Source: Verrucomicrobiaceae bacterium (lineage in GTDB: Bacteria > Verrucomicrobiota > Verrucomicrobiia > Verrucomicrobiales > Verrucomicrobiaceae). Taken from it: 64,000 nt of DNA. Positions 25,611 through 34,480 of this stretch are shown piece after piece; within the stretch, counting starts at the first letter, position 1, and each line of letters begins with the position of its first letter. The stretch lies in the NCBI GenBank assembly GCA_016795365.1, contig JAEUHN010000036.1, positions 29,163 through 93,162 of the forward strand, given 5' to 3'. The position numbers and the translations under genes are program-made. The notes beneath the pieces are model-generated. The model had not been told where the DNA came from. It ran no database searches and saw only the letters and a list, made by a program, of their open reading frames with translations.

Positions 25611-25940
25611 TTACAGTGCGAGCGAGTCGAGCTTGGCGGCGAGAGCACCCTTCGACTGCACACCCACGATGGTTTCCACGGGCTTGCCACCCTTGAAGAA
25701 CACCAGCATCGGGATGCTGCGAACGCTGAACTGAGCCGCGAGATTCTGACACTCATCGACATTGACCTTGCCGATCTTCACCTGGCCGGCGCGGTCGGTG
25801 GCGAGTTCTTCGAGGATGGGAGTCAGCATGCGGCAAGGACCGCACCACTCAGCCCAGAAGTCCACGATGACGGGCACCGTGGAGGATTCGATCTCGGACT
25901 GGAAGTTGGCTTCGGTGAGGGTGACAAGGTTATCGGACAT
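25611..25940 (-). CDS. trxA: Thioredoxin
   Basis: This 109-residue classical thioredoxin has active site WCGPC with Cys33 and Cys36. The buried Asp27 lies in VIVDFWAEW and the cis-Pro in RSIPMLVFF. It reduces protein disulfides in the cytoplasm. It is 49 bp behind the cupredoxin gene and is followed by a strong terminator. Confidence 0.97.
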   Translation of the reverse strand: MSDNLVTLTEANFQSEIESSTVPVIVDFWAEWCGPCRMLTPILEELATDRAGQVKIGKVNVDECQNLAAQFSVRSIPMLVFFKGGKPVETIVGVQSKGALAAKLDSLAL

Positions 25941-25989
25941 GGGATGGAATGCTTTGGGTTAAGGGGTTACGCCGCTCTTGGCGAAAAGG

Positions 25990-26628
25990 CTACTCGGCCT
26001 TGATGACGCCGTTCATCATGATGGAGTGACCAGGGAAGGCGCAGATGAAAGGATAGTCGCCTGGCGAAGGAAGCGAGAACTCGATGGTCTCCTTCTGGCC
26101 TGGTTGCACCAGCTTCGTGTGAGCGAGCACGGAAGGATCTTCTGGAACGTAGCCCTTGGCCATGCCCTGAGGGTCGGTGGCGATCTTCATTGCGGCAGCC
26201 ATGAGCGCGTCCTTGGCACCGGCCTTGCCAATGATCACATTGTGCGGCAGGGGCACAGCAGCAGCGTTGTCAAAGGTGAGCTTGATCGCCTTGCCAGCTT
26301 TCACTTTGAATTCCTTCGTGTTGAAGGCCATCGGGTTCACCGCGTCAGGCTTGAGCGTGAGTTCTTCCGCAGGGCCGGAGGCGGCGGGAGCGGCAGCAGG
26401 AGCAGCTGCGGTGGCGGCAGGAGCCGGGGCCGCTGATGGTGCAGCGGCGGGAGCGGCAGCCGCTGGAGGAGCAGGATTGCGAATCTTTGAGGCGGCGCGA
26501 ATCCCTCCGATGACAAAGGCTCCACCCCAGAACAGGGCGAATCCGCCGATGGCGATGGCGAGGATGACATTCAGGAGTGACCAGACGGACGAACCGCCCT
26601 GGGTATCGGAGTGAGTTGCGTTGGACAT
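25990..26628 (-). CDS. Membrane-anchored cupredoxin (azurin/plastocyanin-like)
   Basis: This 212-residue protein has one N-terminal membrane segment (about residues 16-42, VILAIAIGGFALFWGGAF). An Ala/Pro-rich linker (about 50-85) and a cupredoxin domain follow. The type-1 copper ligands are the His in PHNVIIG, Cys196, His201 and Met205 in ICAFPGHSIMM. The spacing Cys-x4-His-x3-Met is that of azurin. It should carry electrons on the outer face of the inner membrane. The frame is open to 26712, but ATG 26628 gives a sensible start. Confidence 0.88.
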   Translation of the reverse strand: MSNATHSDTQGGSSVWSLLNVILAIAIGGFALFWGGAFVIGGIRAASKIRNPAPPAAAAPAAAPSAAPAPAATAAAPAAAPAASGPAEELTLKPDAVNPMAFNTKEFKVKAGKAIKLTFDNAAAVPLPHNVIIGKAGAKDALMAAAMKIATDPQGMAKGYVPEDPSVLAHTKLVQPGQKETIEFSLPSPGDYPFICAFPGHSIMMNGVIKAE

Positions 26629-26823
26629 GGCAGTTTTGGGAGCGCGAACCAAGCACAGGAGTCCCGCGGTGCAAGGGGCGGAGTGTCTCCTCGGCTGCTG
26701 GAGGGGATGCAACGGTTCGATGCGTTGGTGACATCTCCTTGCTAGGTGTTAATGTTTGGATGGCAAAATGATCTTCCTTCTTAGACGGAAAGGTGAGATT
26801 CTGGTCGACTACTTCCCGTCGAT

Positions 26824-29800
26824 ATGAAAATGAACCTCCCCCTGCGTTCTCGGCGGCTGAGCACACTGGCGTCGCTTGGCTGCGCCATTCTCGTATCGGC
26901 AGCTTTCTGCAAGGCAGTGGACTTCGAAGTGCATACGGCGTTCGGACAGGTCCTGCAAAGCTCGCCGACCAGCAGCGGGTCGCTCACGCTCAAGTGCGCG
27001 CCGGGCCTTGTGCGCACGACGAAGCTGAATGTCATCAATTTGTCGGGCACAAACCTCACGGGTGTATCAGCCAGCTTCCGCGGACCGGCTGCGAATCAGT
27101 TCGTGGTTGCTCATCCACTGCCGACCGAGGTTCCGATCAGCCATGAATTCCCCCTGGTCGTCGGCTTTGCTCCTCAGACCGTGATGGTAGATGCCAGCTG
27201 TGAGCTGATCATCTCCGCCAATGAACTGCCCGACGGTGGCTTTCGCATGACCTTGGTGGGCAACTCGAATGTGCAAGGTGCGCTCTTTGGAGTCAAAGAG
27301 GTGAGCGTGGGCGAGAAACTGCCGCTACCCAACGCGGAAGTGCAACTTAATGCCTCCACACCTGTGCATCATCGGGTGACCACCGGCAGACTGGTGGTGA
27401 CGAACTATGGCAAGGCGGATGCCGTGAATGTGCAGCTCCACGCGCCGAACCAAGTGGGCGAGGCAGCCATCATTTCGCCACGTCTGGTCCCCGGGCAGAG
27501 CATTGAGGTGGAAGTGCCTCCGCTCGTTGATTATCCAGCGACCACAGGCGTTTACACCTTCACCACAAAGGACGGGACGACCAGTTACATGCTGGGCGTG
27601 GTCTTGCCCACGGTGGTGTTCAACCCAGGCACAATAACCACGGGGACAACCATCGGTCCTGGCAGTCTGACCGTCTCCAGCAACGTCATCATTGGCGGCT
27701 CTTTGGTGTTGAATCAGCCGGTGCAGCAACCGGTCAGCCTGGCGGTTCAGTGGCCTCTCGGGGACATCGACTCGGGAGCCGTGGATGGGGCGGCCATCAC
27801 AGGCAGTTCGCTTTCCGGCTTTACTGGCTCTGGGCCGTTGTTGATCACTTTGAAGGCACTACCGACAGGTGCGCCCACGTATGTCTCCGTGGCGGGAAGC
27901 GATCCTGCTACCAAGGTGGGCAGCACCCTCGGTGCCCACTTTGACGGAGCCAGCAAGCTGTCCACCAACTTGGTCCTCAATGCCGTGGACAACTTCGCTC
28001 TCGAGTGCTGGGCGCGCCCCACGAGCAGCACCGGCACGCGGTGCATTGCCCACATCGGTAACCCTTTGCTCAATGGTTTCGGCTTTTATCAAGTCGGCAG
28101 CACGCTCAGAGCTCGGTTTGGCATCAATAGTGACATCGGACAGACCTCGTTCACCGAGGGAGCGTGGGTGCATCTGGCACTCGTGAGGAAGGGCGGCAGC
28201 TCCCAGTTCTACGTCAATGGCGTCGCCACTGGAGTTCCCAGCACACTGCCGCCGCCGACACCAAGCGGCGTTTCCCTCGTGGGCGGCAGCCCTGTGAGCA
28301 CCGAGTTTTTCATCGGCGATGTGGATGAGGTCCGGCTCTCGATGATCTCCTCGTCATTCAATCCCTCCAGGCATTTGCTTTACACCTCGGCCACCGCCCG
28401 TCTCCTGGTGCAGGCTACGATCAATGGACAGACCGTGAGCCCCACCGATGGCACGCTCAATCTCGGCGAATCCCAGCTCAATGCTCAGACCTCGACCTCG
28501 ATGTGGGTGGTGAATGACAACACGATTGCGACAAGCGTGACAGCAGCGGTGATCGACGGCGCCAATGCGGAGGATTTCAGCCTTGTGCCGTCGCCCGAAG
28601 GAGCCTTGCAACCCTTCCGGCAGAAAGGCTTCCAGATTGCATTCAAAGCATCCGCCCTCGGCCCTCGCACAGCCACGCTGCGCATCACTTGCGCGGACCC
28701 GCTGAAGAGCCCGGAGCCGGTCACTTTGACGGCGACCGGCACCCCCTCTCCAGACATCTCGGTGGAGACCAGCGATGGCGTGTTCAACAACACGCCCAGC
28801 ACCGCGCTGCGCTTTCATCCCGGCCAGCGCGATCAAACCCTGACCATTCGCAACACGGGTGCTGGCACCCTCACGGGGCTTTCGTTCAGCTCCATATCTG
28901 ATGGGTTCACGGCTGATCCGGCCTTGCCGCCTACGCTTGCTGCCGGTGCTAGCTTCACGACCACGCTCAGCTGCTGGCTTGAAAGCTACGCGCCTTCCGC
29001 CTCGGAGATCAGGATCGGGAGCAATGACCTGGACGAAAACCCGTTCGTTGTTCCGGTTGAGTATCAGGGTGCAGCACATCTGGAAGCTTCCAGCTCTGCG
29101 GTAGCAGTGCTCGAGGACCGCACGGATGCGATTGGGTTCAACCGTGCCGCCCAGCAGGTCATCACCCTTCGGAACTCCGGTGCCATGCCCATGATCGGCA
29201 CCGTTGCTCTGGAAGGCGCTCATGCGGCGGATTTCAGCCCGGCCACCAACTCCTTCAATGTGGCACCGAACACGACCAGGACGATCACCTTGAACTACGT
29301 CGGCACCACGCCAGGTCCGCGTTCAGCCCGCGCACGAATCACGAGCAATGATCCTCAGAACCCCACTCTCGCCATCGCTCTCGTAACCAATGCCGGCTCT
29401 CCGGTGCTCGAGGTGCGACGACAGGGCGCGACGCCCGTCACTTTCCTGAATCTCATCAGCGAATACGGAATCGTCGAAGTGGGCCAACAAGTGACGCAAA
29501 CCTTCGAAGTGGCGAATCGCTCGTCCATCACACAGAACAACCTCAGCTTCGTCAAAGAAGGTCCGCATCCAGATGACTTTGTCGTGAGCGCGCTGAGCCG
29601 CACGTCGCTCGCAGCGGGTGCGAAGGCCACGTTTGTGATCAACTTCAAACCCACAGCTCCAGGTGATCGCCGCGCAGTGATCCGACTGAAGCGGGGAACA
29701 CTGGACGACACGGCGTTTCAGGTGCTCGGCATCGGCATGGCAAAACCTGCGCTGGAGGTGGAGCCAGTCGGATCCATCATCCTCAAGATTGGTGAAATCT

Positions 29801-31611
29801 TGAGTCTCGATCCCCTCTCGGTCGTGGGCGTGACGCTCGACAGCAATGTGAGCTTCCGCTGGCTGAAGAATGGCAAGCTGATCGAGGGCTCTTCGCCGGC
29901 CCTCGAACTCACGACAACAAGCCTCGCCGATGCAGGCACCTACAGCCTCAAGATGACGAATGCGGTAGGCTCCACGATTCTTAACTACGCCGTGGTCAAG
30001 ATGCTCAACCCCGTGATCACCGGTCCGGCCCAAGCCGCTGTGGGCAAGCCTTTGACCCTCAAGGTTCAGACTGCAGGCCCAGGCCTCAGCTACCAGTGGT
30101 TTGACGATGGCACCGTCCTGGAAGGCAAGACGACCCCGACGATCACCATCGTGCCCACCGAAGGCACCCATCAATACTACTGTGTCGTGAGTGGCGGAGG
30201 CGAGCAAACCACGGAAATCCTCACCGTGGCGGCCATTTCTCAGAAGCCCGTGCTCGCTGATCCAGGTCCGCAGGAGATGGCGGCCAACGGATTGCTGGTG
30301 CTGCAACTGCAACAGACCAGCCCCGACATTGCCCCGCTGTCCTTCGGCATGAGCGGAGTCCCAGGCTTGCGCATCAGCCCCACAGGCGAAGTGCTGGGCA
30401 CCGTGAGCAAGCCGGGCAACTACGTCATGAAGTTCTGGGGGACTAACGTGGCAGGCACCGGCCCCGTGATCTCCGTGCCGCTCGTGGTGAAGCCCCTTCC
30501 ATCCGTCTTGCTGGGCACCTTCGCCGGGACGTTCACGAGACATGCAGTGCTCAATGACAACCTCGGGGGCCGGTTTGAAATCACCTCCACGAGCGCAGCT
30601 ACTTATTCGGGGCTCGTGCAGCTCGGCAAGCGCAGCTGGCGCATCAGCGGTAAGTTTGAACTCGCCGACCTCACTCAACTCACCACGCTCGACAAGGTGC
30701 TCAGCAGTGGGCCAGACTTCAGCGTTCAGATGGAGCTGTCCATCACCAACTACGAAGACTCGCCCGCAATCGCGATGCGTCTCACCAGCCAGCAAAATGG
30801 CAGTTCCTCCGTGAGCGACGGCATGAGTAAGGTGCGACCCAGTGCGGAACTCGTGGGCCGATACACCACCACCGTGGGGTTCATTCCCTCCCAGATCACG
30901 GATGCCACGCCCGATGGCATGGGGTTCGCCACGATCGTGGTGGATGCGGCTGGCAATGTCACCAGTTCGGGACGCCTGAGTGATGGCACGCCCTTCACCA
31001 ATGCCACCATCGTATCGACGAGCGACTCGCCCATGTTCCAGCTCCTCTATGGTGGACGCGGGTCGCTGCTTGGGTTCGTTGGATGCAGCAGGGGCGACGC
31101 TCCCCAGGCCGAATGCGGTGGACTCTTTAGCTGGCTGCGCGAGCCCAACGCCCAGGATCAAGCTTACCCGGAGGGTTGGTCGGCGAACGACGTCATTCTC
31201 GCAGGTGCCAAGTATGTAGCCCCTGCTGCCGGACATCGCATCCTTGAACTCCCGGCTATCTCGCCGAATGCCCAGTTGGTATTCAGCGATGGCGACCTGG
31301 GTGCCACTCCGTTGACTCAGCCTGTGAGCTTCGGCGTTGGCAATTACCGCCTGCCGTCCGTGTCGAATGCGTTGGCAGGCTTCTGGGTGTCGGTGAACGC
31401 CAGCACGGGTCAGATCACCGGCGGCTTCGATGATCGTCGTCCGGTCACTATCGCCGTCTTCCCTGCACCTCCGGCACCGCGCTATGCCTTCTACGGCTTG
31501 CTCGTGCCAACGTTCGAACAAGGGGCGGGCGTCCTGGTGCGGACCTCGCCATCGCCGGGGGCCTCACGCGCAGCAAAGATGCTGCTAGAGCCTCTCTCCG
31601 CAGCGCCTTGA
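26824..31611 (+). CDS. Large secreted multidomain protein (LamG, HYDIN/ASPM-like, Ig-like)
   Basis: This 1595-residue protein has a signal peptide (LASLGCAILVSAAFC). A LamG-like lectin domain lies at about residues 368-514 (LECWARPTSS, EGAWVHLALVRKGG, FIGDVDEVRLS). Several HYDIN/ASPM-type beta domains follow at about 540-975 ('choice-of-anchor D' style, e.g. FNVAPNTTRTITLNYVGTTPGPRSA). Next are two Ig-like domains at about 978-1139 (FRWLKNGKLIEGSS, YQWFDDGTVLEG) and a putative-Ig segment (LRISPTGEVLGTVSKPG). The last 360 residues form a domain seen in verrucomicrobial surface proteins (LLGTFAGTFTRH). No PEP-CTERM or barrel anchor is visible at the end. It is probably a secreted adhesin or a carbohydrate-binding protein. 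The assignment of repeats is by eye. Confidence 0.82.
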   Translation: MKMNLPLRSRRLSTLASLGCAILVSAAFCKAVDFEVHTAFGQVLQSSPTSSGSLTLKCAPGLVRTTKLNVINLSGTNLTGVSASFRGPAANQFVVAHPLPTEVPISHEFPLVVGFAPQTVMVDASCELIISANELPDGGFRMTLVGNSNVQGALFGVKEVSVGEKLPLPNAEVQLNASTPVHHRVTTGRLVVTNYGKADAVNVQLHAPNQVGEAAIISPRLVPGQSIEVEVPPLVDYPATTGVYTFTTKDGTTSYMLGVVLPTVVFNPGTITTGTTIGPGSLTVSSNVIIGGSLVLNQPVQQPVSLAVQWPLGDIDSGAVDGAAITGSSLSGFTGSGPLLITLKALPTGAPTYVSVAGSDPATKVGSTLGAHFDGASKLSTNLVLNAVDNFALECWARPTSSTGTRCIAHIGNPLLNGFGFYQVGSTLRARFGINSDIGQTSFTEGAWVHLALVRKGGSSQFYVNGVATGVPSTLPPPTPSGVSLVGGSPVSTEFFIGDVDEVRLSMISSSFNPSRHLLYTSATARLLVQATINGQTVSPTDGTLNLGESQLNAQTSTSMWVVNDNTIATSVTAAVIDGANAEDFSLVPSPEGALQPFRQKGFQIAFKASALGPRTATLRITCADPLKSPEPVTLTATGTPSPDISVETSDGVFNNTPSTALRFHPGQRDQTLTIRNTGAGTLTGLSFSSISDGFTADPALPPTLAAGASFTTTLSCWLESYAPSASEIRIGSNDLDENPFVVPVEYQGAAHLEASSSAVAVLEDRTDAIGFNRAAQQVITLRNSGAMPMIGTVALEGAHAADFSPATNSFNVAPNTTRTITLNYVGTTPGPRSARARITSNDPQNPTLAIALVTNAGSPVLEVRRQGATPVTFLNLISEYGIVEVGQQVTQTFEVANRSSITQNNLSFVKEGPHPDDFVVSALSRTSLAAGAKATFVINFKPTAPGDRRAVIRLKRGTLDDTAFQVLGIGMAKPALEVEPVGSIILKIGEILSLDPLSVVGVTLDSNVSFRWLKNGKLIEGSSPALELTTTSLADAGTYSLKMTNAVGSTILNYAVVKMLNPVITGPAQAAVGKPLTLKVQTAGPGLSYQWFDDGTVLEGKTTPTITIVPTEGTHQYYCVVSGGGEQTTEILTVAAISQKPVLADPGPQEMAANGLLVLQLQQTSPDIAPLSFGMSGVPGLRISPTGEVLGTVSKPGNYVMKFWGTNVAGTGPVISVPLVVKPLPSVLLGTFAGTFTRHAVLNDNLGGRFEITSTSAATYSGLVQLGKRSWRISGKFELADLTQLTTLDKVLSSGPDFSVQMELSITNYEDSPAIAMRLTSQQNGSSSVSDGMSKVRPSAELVGRYTTTVGFIPSQITDATPDGMGFATIVVDAAGNVTSSGRLSDGTPFTNATIVSTSDSPMFQLLYGGRGSLLGFVGCSRGDAPQAECGGLFSWLREPNAQDQAYPEGWSANDVILAGAKYVAPAAGHRILELPAISPNAQLVFSDGDLGATPLTQPVSFGVGNYRLPSVSNALAGFWVSVNASTGQITGGFDDRRPVTIAVFPAPPAPRYAFYGLLVPTFEQGAGVLVRTSPSPGASRAAKMLLEPLSAAP

Positions 31612-31615
31612 TCCT

Positions 31616-32323
31616 TCAGGACTCGACCGGGGCCTGCACTTTCACAAAGCGGAACCGAGTATCGAACTGGCCGCGTGAATGACGTCGGCAGCATTGCAGG
31701 CAGGCGGACGGGCGCTTGAAGGGGCGCACGCGCCGCACCACGACGAGGCAGGAGGGGCACTGGTAAGCATGAGGCCGCTGGCGCTGCGAACGAGGCAGGG
31801 GCAGGCGATGCTGCGCGGGCTCGCCAGGAATACCGAGATCCGCGCAGGCCTGACGCCATTCATTGCCATGGGGCTCAATCCGTCGCCGACCCGCGCGATG
31901 GTAGGCCACGAGGTGCGCGAGTTCATGCTTGAGCGTGCGATCCACCTGCCCCTCGAACGCCCGGAGCCGTGGATTGAGTTCGATGCGCCAGCTGGGATAA
32001 CGCGCGTAGCCAGCGGTGCTGCGCAGGCGGGGATTCCAGTGCACTTGCACGAGGTCGGTCGCGCTCGCCATGCCGAGGTTGAGCAGCATCTGACGGCACT
32101 GCCCTAGCAGTTCCTCATCAGGGCCGCAGGGATAGGCTTGTCCCTCTTCATCAAAGTCATCGTCCCCTACCGCCTCGGCGGTCGTCGGCGGCGGCTCGCT
32201 CTCTGCTTCCTCATGCGCCATCGCCTCCTCGACCGGCGGCAAGGGCAGCGGCTTCTGAGGCCCCGCTCCAACGAAGTCGAAGCAAAGCTGGGCAAACTCG
32301 CTGGCTATCGTGGCAAGTCGCAT
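31616..32323 (-). CDS. SprT-like zinc metalloprotease
   Basis: This 235-residue protein contains the metalloprotease motif HELAH at residues 133-137 and a downstream His in GNEWRQACADLG. A C-terminal zinc ribbon (CPSC and CLQC) follows. This is the SprT/Spartan-like arrangement. Bacterial SprT function is poorly known, while eukaryotic Spartan removes DNA-protein crosslinks. The N-terminal 75 residues are Pro/Glu/Asp-rich and poorly conserved. The frame is open to 32401, but that would overlap cysE. ATG 32323 lies 4 bp after the cysE stop. Confidence 0.85.
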   Translation of the reverse strand: MRLATIASEFAQLCFDFVGAGPQKPLPLPPVEEAMAHEEAESEPPPTTAEAVGDDDFDEEGQAYPCGPDEELLGQCRQMLLNLGMASATDLVQVHWNPRLRSTAGYARYPSWRIELNPRLRAFEGQVDRTLKHELAHLVAYHRAGRRRIEPHGNEWRQACADLGIPGEPAQHRLPLPRSQRQRPHAYQCPSCLVVVRRVRPFKRPSACLQCCRRHSRGQFDTRFRFVKVQAPVES

Positions 32324-32327
32324 GGCT

Positions 32328-33218
32328 CTAGTGAGAACGACGCTTGGTGCTGATGCGATGCTCCTGATCGCCGAGCGCATACACCATGTCAGGCGCGACA
32401 CTTTCCATCAGGAACACATTCGCGCCGATGGTGCTGCGGGAGCCGATAACGGTATCGCCACCCACGATGGTGGCGCCTGCGTAAATGGTGACGTGGTCTT
32501 CGATCGTGGGATGACGCTTCTTGCCCTTGAGCGCCTGGCCTGCGGCCAGCGAGCGCGCCACGAGGCCGACGCCTTGGTAGAGCTTCACATGCTGGCCGAT
32601 CTCACAAGTCTCGCCAATGACCACGCCAGTGCCATGATCGATGAAGAAGTGCGTGCCGATCTTTGCCCCCGGATGGATGTCGATGCCCGTGCGGCCATGC
32701 GCCCACTCCGTCATCATGCGCGGCAGCAGTGGCACCTCTGCCTGATAAAGCCGGTGTGCAATGCGCTGCACGGCAATGGCTTCCAGACCTGGGTAAGCCA
32801 GGATAATTTCCTCGAAACTCTGGGCCGCTGGATCGCCATCGAACGCGGCTTGCACATCGGTCTTGAGCAAGGTGCGCACCTCAGGCAGCTGGCGCAGGAA
32901 GTGACACACGAGTTCGTTGGCCTCCGCTGCGTTGTCGTGCGCGCCATTGCCAGTCCTAAGGCGCAGGCTGCGCCGAACCTCCACGCACAGGCGCTGGCGG
33001 ACGCTGGCGACGATCTCGTTCGTCATCATCTGCAGCTCGTCAAAGGTCAGCGCCTCGTCGGAGAAGAAGCCGGGGAAGATGATGTGCAGCAGGTCCTCAC
33101 AGAGCGAAGCGACGGCTTTCTTGGAGGGCAGGTTGCCTGCATCGACATGGTTGATGCCGCCGATCTCGCGATACGACGAGATGAGGGCGCGAACGATGTC
33201 TTCCTGATGGCAATCCAT
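32328..33218 (-). CDS. cysE: Serine O-acetyltransferase (EpsC/CysE)
   Basis: This 296-residue enzyme has an N-terminal helical domain and a left-handed beta-helix of hexapeptide repeats beginning around residue 185. Its core is GIDIHPGAKIGTHFFIDHGTGVVIGETCEIG, with catalytic His in IDHGTG, followed by KRHPTIEDHVTIYAGATIVGG. It makes O-acetylserine, the precursor of cysteine. The length and the extended N-terminal domain fit the EpsC type. It is followed 4 bp later by the SprT-like gene. Confidence 0.93.
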   Translation of the reverse strand: MDCHQEDIVRALISSYREIGGINHVDAGNLPSKKAVASLCEDLLHIIFPGFFSDEALTFDELQMMTNEIVASVRQRLCVEVRRSLRLRTGNGAHDNAAEANELVCHFLRQLPEVRTLLKTDVQAAFDGDPAAQSFEEIILAYPGLEAIAVQRIAHRLYQAEVPLLPRMMTEWAHGRTGIDIHPGAKIGTHFFIDHGTGVVIGETCEIGQHVKLYQGVGLVARSLAAGQALKGKKRHPTIEDHVTIYAGATIVGGDTVIGSRSTIGANVFLMESVAPDMVYALGDQEHRISTKRRSH

Positions 33219-33288
33219 GGGCGGGATGATGCCGGGAATGGAGACGGGTGCAAACGATGCGTTCGCCGTGTGAACAAGTCGTGGCCGA

Positions 33289-34449
33289 CTACTTCGAATC
33301 GTCGTCGTCCTCTTCCTCTTCGATCATGACGGACTCGCCTTCGTCTTCCTCGACTTCTTCATCGTCATCGGAGTCGTCATCCAGACCTTCGTCCTCTTCG
33401 TCTTCGGAGTCGTCGTCTTCATCTTCCTCCGAGGAGTCGGCGGCTTCGTCGAGATCGGTTTCGTCAGACTCGTCTTCGTCATCAAAGTCGTCATCATCCT
33501 CTTCGTCGAGGTCTTCGTCTTCCTCGTCAGTGTCTTCGGCGGCATCTTCGTCAACGTCGTCGGACTCTTCGGAGTCCTCCTCGTCTTCTAGCTCCTCGTC
33601 TGCGGCTTCCTCTTCGAACTCATCTTCGTCGTCGAAGTCTTCATCTTCATCCTCTTCGATGACTTCTTCGGACTCGGGCGTTTCATGGGACTGATGAGAC
33701 GAATGGGACTCATGGGCCTCATCTGTCTCATTGGCCACTGGGGAAGAAGCATCCGCGTCGGGAGTGGGTGCTTCGGGGGCGGGGGACTCGCTGGTGGTCG
33801 TCTCCTGAGTCGTGGTGGCCGCAGTGGTCGCGGCGGCTTCGGCGGTCGCGGGCTCGTCCTTCTTCTTGGCGTCACCTTTGCGCCGGATGACCTTGCCATC
33901 GGGTCCGATCTCCACCTTGGCCACCTTGGCGGCTTCAGCAGCAGGCCCGCCGAAGCCGAGCAGCATGGCCACTTCCTCCTGCACACCTGCGACTTCATCG
34001 AGCCGCAGCTCGGGATCGCGCACGATGTAAATCTCGCCGGTCTTCTTGTTCTCGTAGATCAGCATGATGCCTTCCTCGGTCTCCTTGCGATCCTTGGGGG
34101 CGAGCACGCGTTTGCGCTCGAGCATCGCGGCGAGGATGTAGCGGGCGTTCTCGGTGTAGGGATTGCCTTCCTCGATCAGGCGCTGGAGCATGGAGAGGGC
34201 GTCTTCACGCGGGGCGATCTCAGGCTTGCCGTCGGGCGTGGACTTCTCATAGACGGACTTCCAGAAGGAGAAGGGCTTGCGGTCGGCGATCTCCTGCTCC
34301 CAGGCGTCCAGGCTGACGTCGCGCCGGGTATATTCGCCGGCTTTGGGGTCAAAATAGATGGCGGTATAGTGCTTCTCGCCGTCCACAAACGGGCGTTCAG
34401 TCACGGCACAATGATGGGAGCGGGAGCGGATGTTCCACTGCTGTAGCAT
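33289..34449 (-). CDS. Conserved protein with extreme acidic C-terminal tail
   Basis: This 386-residue protein has a soluble N-terminal region of about 175 residues: WNIRSRSHHCAVTERPF, then YFDPKAGEYTRRDVSL, FSFWKSVYE and LIYENKKTGEIYIVRDPEL. It resembles uncharacterised verrucomicrobial and planctomycetal proteins. A Thr/Ala/Pro linker follows. The last 126 residues (from about 261) are almost only Asp, Glu and Ser. The region 33300-33660 is therefore a low-complexity (TCGTCTTC-like) tract on the plus strand. The tail should be disordered and strongly negative, suited to binding metal, basic proteins or RNA-binding partners. The function is unknown. The LptF/G-like gene is upstream on the same strand, with 31 bp between them. 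Confidence 0.72.
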   Translation of the reverse strand: MLQQWNIRSRSHHCAVTERPFVDGEKHYTAIYFDPKAGEYTRRDVSLDAWEQEIADRKPFSFWKSVYEKSTPDGKPEIAPREDALSMLQRLIEEGNPYTENARYILAAMLERKRVLAPKDRKETEEGIMLIYENKKTGEIYIVRDPELRLDEVAGVQEEVAMLLGFGGPAAEAAKVAKVEIGPDGKVIRRKGDAKKKDEPATAEAAATTAATTTQETTTSESPAPEAPTPDADASSPVANETDEAHESHSSHQSHETPESEEVIEEDEDEDFDDEDEFEEEAADEELEDEEDSEESDDVDEDAAEDTDEEDEDLDEEDDDDFDDEDESDETDLDEAADSSEEDEDDDSEDEEDEGLDDDSDDDEEVEEDEGESVMIEEEEDDDDSK

Positions 34450-34480
34450 GGGGTCACAGAAGAGCCTCCGTGCCGGGCCT

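Noticed and set aside
29323..31521. 732-residue minus-strand frame antisense to the large secreted protein
   Set aside because: Compositional shadow of the plus-strand gene. No motif, and high His/Arg content typical of antisense frames.
33300..33660. Low-complexity TCGTCTTC-like tract as a non-coding microsatellite
   Set aside because: It codes for the acidic tail of the minus-strand gene in frame, with synonymous variation between units.
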